60,000 nt of DNA from positions 78,720,512-78,780,511 of the forward strand of contig NC_087064.1 in NCBI RefSeq assembly GCF_963678635.1, read 5' to 3'. Origin of the DNA: Symsagittifera roscoffensis. Lineage: Eukaryota; Xenacoelomorpha; Acoela; Convolutidae. Each line of letters opens with the position of its first letter. Positions within the stretch are counted from its first letter, which is position 1. Below, piece after piece: positions 44,671 to 53,798 of this stretch. The position numbers were made by a program, and so were the translations under genes. The notes below the pieces were generated by a model. It did no database searches, was not told where the DNA came from, and saw only the letters and a list, made by a program, of their open reading frames with translations.

Positions 44671-45554
44671 TGTAACATTCGCCCAAATACTACACAGCGA
44701 CAGAGCGTAGAAAAAGTACCTATTAACGACTGGCAGGCGTCAGTAACCTTAATCCTACTCGTTTTTCACCGTCTCGACCTTGCCAGTTGATTTTCTGGTC
44801 TGTCTAAGGCAAAGTAAAAAGTTACCATTTTTAGGCCATCAGTCAAACGACTTTTGATCAGCTTTCGTTTACATGCGAACACAACCACATAGCTGAGTCT
44901 CGGATCCTCAGACTACGTGATTGCTATTAAAAACATGGCTCGAACAACCTATTTTAATATATTTCTGTGTGACAGTTCTATATTAAATCCATTGGAGATG
45001 GATTGACCCTTTCCTCTTTCTAGCTACTCATATTCTGAAATATCAAATAATACCGGTGTTAATTAAGAGATCTATGACATTCTAGTAGGTATACAGTCAG
45101 TTTATACAGTCTCTTCACACAAAACAGTCTCTGGGGGACCAAGCCTCCGCTCCCGTAATATTCCTGAGATAACGCTCTTATCTCTTCCAATTCGTGTCCC
45201 GGGAGGGTTCCGTGGTATATTTCTTCCCCCACTGAAGCCTCCTTCTCCACTAATATTCACTGCTAAGGTTCTTATCGTGTATTGTTGCCACGATAAAACG
45301 CTTCGTATTTCTCGTCTCTTGTGCGACTGTTTTTGGTGATTTTTGTCGTTGCTCTGTTTTTTTGTTCTTTCCAGTCAAAATGGCCGTCTTTTGTATTTCT
45401 GAGAAATATTCTTCTCCTGATCGAAATTTTAAAAAATGCAAATTCTAGAATATTCCGACCCTCCTTTGCAATACATTTTCGTCAATAAGGCCTTTAGTCG
45501 TTCTTTTTTACGTCGCCGGAAGGTTGTGCTGTGCCAGTCTGGCAGAATGGCACA
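44671..45554 (-). mobile_element. Element B 5' LTR
   Basis: 884 bp; direct repeat of 21407-22289 with few differences. In sense orientation it begins TGTGCC (45554) and ends TTACA (44671). The terminal inverted pair TGTGCCA/TGGCACA is at 45530-45554. The right target duplication CTA follows at 45555-45557, then the leader of element C resumes. Confidence 0.9.
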
Positions 45555-47259
45555 CTAACGACTTAAGGATTGGAAAAGGAAGGAATCGGAGGGTCCAAGT
45601 TTGATAGTTATTGGCCAAATTTTTGTTTCCAGACCAATTTCGGTCCGGTTTTTTGCATTATTCCAGTGCCATACAGGGCTACTACGCTCGTTTCAATTAT
45701 TTTTAGGCACTTTCAACCGGAATTGCGGAAAAAGTCTTTCAGAACCTGTATAGGTGGTGAAAAAAGGCCATTTTGACGAACGCGTTTTTGGCGATTTCTC
45801 AAAGACTAGTCATCCGATCGCAATGATTCTGGTACGATAAGTCGGAATTTTTGACCATTTGTCCGGATCGCAACCGTTTTTGGGTTGATAATTTCGGGAA
45901 AATTTTTTTTTTAGAATTTGTTGGTTCGGAGGGTCCAAATCACAGGGAACCCTCCGAGCGGCATAAAATTTTATAAAATTATCTTTTTATCCTACTGGGA
46001 AGGTTGACCGTGTCAGCCAACCTAGTTTTAAGTCAGGTAGACCGCTTACGGAGGCTTTACTGCGGTGAGATAACCCGTTTTCTTGATTTTTGCGGAACCC
46101 TCCGGAGCAACCCTCCGGAGTGACTTAAGCCCCTTAGCAACCCTACTTAGTTAGTGAAGAGGAACCCTCCGAAGTCACTTGGGTGGCTAAGGTACCCTCC
46201 GAGGTAACCCTCCGAAGTAGGCTAAGTGTCTTAACAATCCTCCGAAGTAACCCTCCGGAGTGACTTAAAACCTCTTAGCAACACTCCTTGTTGGAAACTT
46301 GAGGAAATCTTCTGTGGCAATTTGGGAAACGGAAAATATCCCTTTAATTAGGATCGTATTAGGATATTTGGCGTGCATGTTAGGATCATAGGAGCCCATT
46401 TGACCCGGAAATTTGTGATCAACTTTAGATTCTAGATCGAGTGTATCAGAAGTACCCGAACCAAAAATTTTTTTGATTGTGATTTTGGTTGTGTGGTTGT
46501 TTTGAGCTACTTAATAGGAAAGCTCGGGTAATCCGGGAACAAATAAAAGAAGACCTCGGTGAGTGTATTAGGCAAATACACACTCACCTGAGAAGAAAAG
46601 TTGTTCCCTGCTCTCGTGCACTTGGAGCGTTCCGGGTGTGGGGGAGCTTTTTCATAGACTTTAGAAATTTTCGATCAGAGGTTGCCTTGAGCTACTTAGT
46701 AGGACAGCTCGGGCAATCGCAGGACACCTAAAAGAAGACCTCGGTGGGTGTATTAGGCAAATACACACCCACTTGAGAAGACTGTGTCCTGGGCTTTGTT
46801 CTTTTGGATCGTTCCGACTGAGGGAAGTCTTTTTCTTTAAGTCTAAGTTTTATTTATCTATTTCTGAATCATCACTGCTTTTTACCAAAAATTATTTGAT
46901 TTTAACAAAGCAGTGACTTGATAAGAGTGTGGCCGCAAATTGATACTGACGAAAGGTCGCTGTCACCTGTAGGATATTCTTATCTGATTATCGATTGTGT
47001 TTTGTGTATTGATTATATCTTGTGAAAAATTTGTGATACTGTTATACTATACAACGGTGTTGAGTTAGCACTGTAGCAATACTGAGTAGGCCCTGTGTGT
47101 AACTTTAGCTGAGTCACTAGTTTTGTCGTTAAGAAATCTAAGAGACATTTTGATACTAACGGAATTGAGTTGGCAGCGTTAAGTGATTTAACTTGATCCT
47201 GTTTGCGGTACGTGTGCATCGCCATCAAATTATACGAATATTTGTATTTGTTAAAAAGT
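45555..47259 (+). other. Element C leader, part 2
   Basis: Non-coding. It carries a CGGAGGGT/ACCCTCCG word field (about 45920-46270), the structured RNA units at 46504-46800 and an AT-rich stretch before the gag ATG. It matches the inverse complement of 41543-43431. No splice acceptor was convincingly placed. Confidence 0.75.
46504..46800 (+). ncRNA. Two tandem structured RNA units in element C leader
   Basis: Units start GAGCTAC at 46504 and 46689. Unit 1: GGGAACAA (46535-46542) pairs with TTGTTCCC (46601-46608), and GTGAGTG (46559-46565) pairs with CACTCAC (46581-46587). Unit 2: CAGGACAC (46720-46727) pairs with GTGTCCTG (46784-46791), and GTGGGTG (46744-46750) pairs with CACCCAC (46766-46772). 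The outer stem sequences differ between units yet remain complementary, and the hairpin shows an A-T to G-C exchange. The single-stranded parts (AAAAGAAGAC, TATTAGGCAAATA) are nearly constant. This is strong covariation for a real RNA structure. Possible roles are packaging, dimerisation or internal initiation; none is shown by the sequence. Confidence 0.7.
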
Positions 47260-50200
47260 ATGCAGAGCAGGGACTCGCTAGGATCGACTACTAAGATTCC
47301 CAGACTAAGCAAGTGAAGCACGCCAAAATTTAAAACTAGGCGTAGCCAATCCTCGTTTAGCAGCGCTTCCGACGCGTTTGCTGATAACGAATCGACAAAA
47401 GGTCAACCTGATCTTTCAGTGAGCGAAATGAAACTAAGGATCGAGAAAAACCTCGATGGCGATCAAGGGCAGAGCGCCGAGATCGGGCCCGCGAGCGAAA
47501 CGCTATTGGAACCCTATGACGAAGGGGAGCGAACGCTCATTCGACCCGACTTTGAGCCAGACGAGGACCTCGAACGGGAGGAAGTCGAGAGGACTGAGGA
47601 GACCTCGGAGCGTTCCGGGGTCGGGCCTCGGGAGGATGTGTTGTACAGGGGAATGTCCAAATCGGAGACTAAGAGTTATAAGTGGAGAAAAGAACCTTCA
47701 CATCTGACAAGTACACACTCATCTTTGGCCAAGCAGAGCAACAACGCGATGATGTCGACTATGAGTCCGAGTGAAGAACAAACGGTTTCAAAGGCAAAGA
47801 AGAGTTGGAAGTCGTTGTACGATGAGCGCATGGCGTCACTACAGGCCGAAGGTCTATCCTCTAGTTATGACCAACCGGAGATAACCCATTCGGGTGTGGA
47901 CTTCACATCGTGCCCAAGAAACGACATGAGCAGGAAGGCGTCTTCTGCCTCGCCGACCAGGCCCATGTCGGATGGTATAACGATGGGAGCATCATCAACG
48001 TTCGACAGATTGATGACGTCGATGCACAAGCAAAAGGGTGGTGCGTCATCAAGTACCAGGCTGCAGCCGCAGTTGACTTCATCTTCTCTGGGGCTAACCC
48101 CGCCATTGGGGGCAACAGGCGATATAAGTGACATCACGCTAGTGTAATGAACGGTCTGGATGAACTGAGACGGGACATGACCAAGAGAATAGATCAAGTT
48201 GATGAGAGAGCTCACCAGGGTCAGCTGCTCACAAGAGAATTTGAGAGATGAACTAAGGCACGTGAAGTCGCAGGCGAGGGTTGATCAGGCTCAATTGGTT
48301 CGCAACACCGATCAACGCCTGGCGGAGAGCCTGGCACAGGCAAACAAGGAGTCAGAGGAAAGAGAAACTAGGATGACAAGAGAGATCGAGCGATTATTGA
48401 ACGATCATGATAATACCTACGCCCATACGATGACTAGCCTGGAAAAGAGGTTAGATGCCAAATCTGACTTAATGATGCGGAAGCTTGACGCGATCTTGAA
48501 TGGGAGCAATTGGGAGGAGCGTTCCAACCCAAGGGAGCGCTCACGCCACGCGAATGATGGAGATGGTACGGGCAGCTATTCCAGGGCCCAGCAAAGTTCG
48601 AGGACGAACTACGAACCTAGGAATAGGGAGCGGCCAAGGGCAGCCCCGTCGAGGCCTGGCTGGACGAAGCCGGTCCCGCCGGAGGCAGATGCTACTCCGG
48701 AGACAAGGTTGCCAACTGTGCCACAAGTCAATTCAGTGCCAGATCTGACTACGGTCTCACAGGACACAACGATGTATGCCTCGATGTTTGAGCCTCTGAA
48801 TAGATCTCTCGAGACATTCATCACTAAGCTCTCGAAATCAACCGAGAGAGGAGAGAGGTCAAGAAGGACACTGAAGAAACCGAAATCATACAAAGACGAG
48901 TCAGACGGCTGCATTGACACTTGGATAGAAGTGATGAAGTTGCAATTTGAGAAAGAGAGTCTCTCCAAGAAACAAGAGTGCAGCGGGCTAACAAGCAACC
49001 TAGAGGGTACTGCATTGAATTGTGTTATTGCGAAGAGGGCCAACGAACGGGACAGCGCTCGTAAGATATTTGAAATCCTATTGAATCGTTTCGGCTCTGG
49101 AGTACAAGGGCACCAGGCTATGGTGAAGTTTGAGAAGAGGCGTCAAAGGGATGATGAGTCCATAGACAAATTTTTGGACGACCTCGAGCTGCTTAGGACG
49201 AGAAGTAACCCCGATGAGAGAATATCTAAGCGAAACTTGGCGATTGCTTCGAAGTTCATGGACGGAGTAAAGAGTGAGGAGTTGAAAACGATGTTGGCCA
49301 CGCACTTCACCCTGTCACTTAACCAGGTACCCACGCCCGATGATCTGCGTATGAAGTCACGCGAATATTTACTCATAAAACCGAGGGCGCAAAACCGCTA
49401 CGGCAGTTATGGCAACTATAGCGGGAAAAACACTGGTGCGAACTCCAGTTGGTACAAACCTCGCGACGACATGCACAAGAGGAGGTCGTGTGCGAATTGT
49501 GGTTCGATGGACCATCACGTTTCCGCGTGTTCTGCATACAAACAGAACATGAAGGCAAAAGGCTACTTTCTCGACGACGTCGACGCGACCGACGAGGACC
49601 ACGAAGAGTACGTTAGAAGGCTCATCATGAAATATGGTCCGAGGTGCTTCTTCTGTAATTTGGAAGGACACTTCAAGTCGGATTGCACGCAGTTTTGGGA
49701 TGCAGTGGCGGACGCGAAACATCCCCGCCACGAGGAGGCGCTTTCGGGTGTCAAGACCAGTCGAGCACGTCTGATGAACGAGGCCGAGTCTCGGAGAAAG
49801 GAGACGACACCGAGCACCTTTACGACTAAGAATGTGAAGACATTGCCTGACGAGGTGGTGGCCTCGAACCTGGAGGCAGAGTCGGCTAGCCCACTCAAGG
49901 TGGTTTACGGTCTTGCGGCAAGAACAGCGTTACAAAATGTCAAACAGGAACTGGCCACGGAAGAAGTGGAGCAATGGGTAAGATCGGAACTGGAGAGCAC
50001 GGATCTTAGGGAAAACTTTAATATTCTTGGTAAAACGATAGAAAAAGAACACAAAGAGGAACCCAGCAAGCAGGGACTAAAACTGAACGTTTTATCTGGC
50101 AGAACCTTTGGCATGACGAAGGAAGGGACGAAGATAATGCCCATCATCTCGGTCGCAGGACACCAGGTGGTCAAGAACTTCAGTGAGCCATCCGAGATTA

Positions 50201-51744
50201 CACTAGTCCACCTGGACATTTATGCAGACTACCTAAGGGAGAAAGATCCCAAACTGGACTCCAGGGCAGTGCGAGCGCTGCTCACGACAGGAGGTCCGAG
50301 GCTGATGAAAGTGGATGGGCATTACATCGAAGTCCTTGGCCCATACCCGATTCTAATGAACGTGGATGGCATCAATATTTACACGAAAGCTCATGTAACT
50401 GATGCGAGTGATCAAGTTGGCCGGATATACATTGGTGAAGAGAAGCTGAAGGTTAGACCAATCGGACATAATGCCATGCTCGAACAGGATGCGGTGCACA
50501 TAGGTTGTGAGGCCGATCTGGCCGCACACGTGCTGGATGTGCAAGGCAGACAACTTTCAGTAAAGGGACTGCTAGACACGGAAGCAGTGGTCAGTGTCAT
50601 GCCAGTGAAAACCTGGACACACATGGGTTTCGAGAGATCGGATCTCATACCGACAAACGTCAGGTTGGCAGCTGCCAATCAGAGAACGATCTATGTGACT
50701 GGACGAACCCCGATCATTTCACTACAGCTTGGAGGAAGGCATCTTTGGATGAGCTTCCTAGCAGTGGAGAATTTGGATGAATCCGATCAGTTCATCCTAG
50801 GGGGGGACTTCGTACGCAACTTTGACGTCACGATCAATCTCAATGACGGGTTGATTAGGATCAAGGATCCTGAGAGAAAGTATGAAAAGAAACCTCTTAA
50901 TAAGATTTTAATTAACCAGGCCAAGGTGCCAATTTTCTTGGATCGAAAAGTTAGATTGAAACCAAACCAAGCCGTAATAGCGACGTTTAGGATAAGGAAC
51001 TTAAATGAACTCAGCAATGACAGACAGGTGTGTCTGGTACCAAATCCAAACAGTAAAAGCTCGGCTATTTTAGGAAAAAGCTTCTCGCTCACTCAGAGCG
51101 GACTGTGTGTGAGTGTGTTGTTGAACACAGAAGCAACAACAGTGACAATACAGAGAGGAAAGAAGCTTGGCTATGCTTTGCCTCTGAACACAGACTTTCA
51201 GAGTATGGAGAACTTGAAAAAATTTGATGTAACCAAGTGTCCTTGGCATGCTAACCAAGAATGTATATTGAAGAGAGTAATTGAAATGGAATCTTCCAGA
51301 AAAGTGTTATCAATGACATCGGAGACAGACGATGGGTTGTCTAGTTGTTCGAACTTTCCAGAGAGGCCGACAGAGACAGAATTAGCAGCAAATAAACCGG
51401 TCCTGCCTGAGATAGAGCATCTGAGGGGTAAAGTATCAGACACGGAACTAGATTCGCTCAGGGCAGTGTTAAGTCGGAATGCAGACGTTTTTTCGAAGCA
51501 TAAGGCTGACATAGGTTGCTGTAATTTTGTAGAACATGAGATTGAGATAGAGGAGGGCTCGGTACCTCATAGGGAAGGAGCGAGGAGAATGACCCCGCAT
51601 AAAATAGAGGCATGCAGAAAAGAAATCGAGATGTTAATGGAGTACGACATGATCGAGCCGTCGAAATCCCCGTGGGCTTGCGGCGTGGTAATGGCCAAAA
51701 AGAAAGGGAGCAACTCAGGTTTTGCTGTGATTTCCGCTACGTGA
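47260..51744 (+). pseudogene. Element C Gag, protease and RT N-terminus
   Basis: The ATG at 47260 (MQSRDSLG) is followed after 18 codons by TGA at 47314, where element B has GGA. Frames then continue at 47419-48147 and 48199-51744. Capsid and zinc knuckles are intact (49489-49530, 49645-49686). The protease motif reads DTEA (Glu codon 50581-50583) where A and B have DTGA, which should abolish activity. The long frame crosses Gag, protease and the RT start without a break, showing that the parent gag-pol is a single frame. It ends in a small indel near 51710 in the RT fingers. Confidence 0.85.
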
Positions 51745-52916
51745 ACGCGGTGACGATAAAAGACGCATACCCGATTCCCCGCATTGACGAGAGCCTTTCC
51801 AAGCTAGGGGACGCGAAGTTCTTCACGACGTTGGATTTGGGCTCCGCGTTTTGGCAAGTGCCACTCAGGAAGCAAGATCGGGAGAAAACAGGCTTCGCAT
51901 GCGAACTGGGACTGTTCCAGTGGAAGAGGATGCCATTCGGATTGTGCAACGCGACGGCCACATTCCAGCGACTCATGGCCCAGGCACTCACGAGCGTGAC
52001 TAAGAAATACGGGAATCTCATCATGTGTTATGAAGATGATGTCGTGATCACAACGCCAACCCTTGAGGATCACATAGAGAGGTTGGATGAGGTGTTTACT
52101 TGTATGAAGCAGGCGGGCCTGAAATGTAAACCCTCAAAGTGTGAAATCCTCAGAGACTCCATGAAGTATCTGGGCCGTCTGGTGGATAAGCATGGACTGA
52201 GACCAGATCCTGAAGCGGTCGAGGCGGTCCTGACCTGGAAGGCACGCAGAACAGATACACAACTGATGAGTTTTTTGGGATTTGCTAATTATTATCGAGA
52301 ATTTATCAAGGGGTACGCTGACAAAATATACCCCATGCAGCGGTTGATGAGAAACAAGGGCAAAAAGTTCACTTGGACTGATGAGGCACAAGTTTCATTT
52401 GAGAACATCAAATGTGAACTTTGCGAGGCACCGGTCCTCGGCATGCCAACAGAGAAGGGGATGTTTGCGCTGGACACGGATGCATCGGTGGTTGCGATAT
52501 CGGGCAGACTTCACCAGGAGCAGGAGTGGAACGGGAGAACGGTTCTCCGTCCGATAGCCTACGGGAGTAAAGTCCTGAGTGATACCGAGATGAAGTATGG
52601 CGCACCAAAAGCGGAGATGCTCGCGGTGATCACTTATGTGAAAAAATACAGGGCCTACTTGGGGAGTGCTCCCTTCAAGTTACGTGTGGACAATCGTGCC
52701 CTTGCCTGGCTGAAAACCTATTCGATGGACCAAAGCTATATTGGTCGTTGGATCGTACGCCTAGATGAATACCATATGATCATAGAGCACCGTACCCGTG
52801 ATAAGCACCAGAACGCAGATAGCCTCAGTAAGAAGACAGAATTTTATGAGCGCCTCGAAGAGAAACAGGCTAACCAATCGGAAATCATCGAACGGTTTTC
52901 ATTTCTGGACAAGTAA
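51612..52916 (+). pseudogene. Element C reverse transcriptase and RNase H
   Basis: True continuation from about 51710. RT has LDLGSAFWQVPL and FGLCNATATFQRLM. The catalytic box reads YEDD (52029-52040) instead of YVDD, keeping both Asp. RNase H Asp, Glu and Asp are in LDTDASVVAIS, KAEMLAVITY and LRVDNRALAWL. The frame stops at 52914-52916 where element B continues. Confidence 0.85.
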
Positions 52917-52991
52917 ACCTACGACAAACTGCCACTTACTAGGTGGTTAGACAAGTCAGGGCATCCTATACCTGGACACCCTGACCTTCCA

Positions 52992-53798
52992 GTGGAGACG
53001 GCCGCGGAGATAAAATTTTTAGCCAGAGGCGAGCCCGTTCCGCTAGATCTGTTAGTCCGATCTAATTTGGTACAGCAAGAACTCACCAGGCTGGGTATAA
53101 ACAGCATAGCTCTGTTGAACAGGACGGTGAACGTGGCGCCGGACGTCATGGGGAAGCTCCGTGACTTATTGGACAGGGAAGTGGATAGGCGTGATCGTGA
53201 GTGGATGGAGACCATGCAGCGGTTGACTGTTACTGAAAGAACAGAGAAGAGGCCAGTGTCCATTCGCAGCCGAGGTGTTGAACAGGATTGCAGGTCGATA
53301 GTCAACCAGCTGGTGAGCTCGATGCCGAAGGAGGTCTTGTTGAGAACTTCGTTCACTGAAAATGGGACACTAAATCAGGCCCAAGCCACTGAAGAAGTCA
53401 GAGTCAAGTCGAGATCTAGCTTTACGAGGAAAGTGCATTTCACGGATGTAAGAGAGGAATACGAGCCGAGCTCAGATTGTTCGACCGGGGAAGAGACAAC
53501 GTCCGGGGAGTCTGATACCTTCGAGCCCGGCAAGGACGACTTGTTCGAGGAGCCTGACACCTTTGAGCCCGTAGAGGACGACTTGTCCGGGGAGAGGTTG
53601 TTTAGACAACTGAGGGATAGAATGTTGTCCGGGGAGTCGGATTCGAGGCAACCGAGGGACAGAAATTTGTCCGGGGAGTCGAGAAACATCGCAGACAACT
53701 TGGAATATGACTCGAGGCCCCAGTACTGGGACGACACATCTGAAACAACGTCCAATTCCGATGTTTCTCGGAGATTGCAATCCACTCCTTGTTGGTAG
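52992..53798 (+). pseudogene. Element C RNase H-integrase linker with SGES repeats
   Basis: 268 codons between RNase H and integrase, charged, with repeated TSGES, LSGER, LSGES words encoded by TCCGGGGAG (53501, 53583, 53625, 53667). There is no catalytic motif. The frame shifts near 53790 into the integrase frame. The linker length and wording match element B. Confidence 0.7.

Larger units (their letters stand above)
21407..45554 (-). mobile_element. Element B: complete 24.1-kb LTR retroelement
   Basis: Bounded by LTRs at 21407-22289 and 44671-45554 in the same orientation, with a primer-binding site next to the 5' LTR and a purine-rich end next to the 3' LTR. In order on the minus strand: long leader, gag-protease-RT-RNase H-integrase-macro polyprotein (41542 to 32099), a spacer, a second coding region (31644 to 23061) with an SGNH hydrolase, a 3' UTR and the 3' LTR. 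By eye the two LTRs differ at 5 of the first ~170 aligned bases. Frameshifts and stops interrupt both polyproteins, so this copy is probably not autonomous now. It sits inside the leader of element C. Confidence 0.85.

Noticed and set aside
46504-46800. Hammerhead or twister ribozyme
   Set aside because: The hairpin units lack the hammerhead core words (CTGATGA, GAAA in place) and I could not fit a twister consensus.
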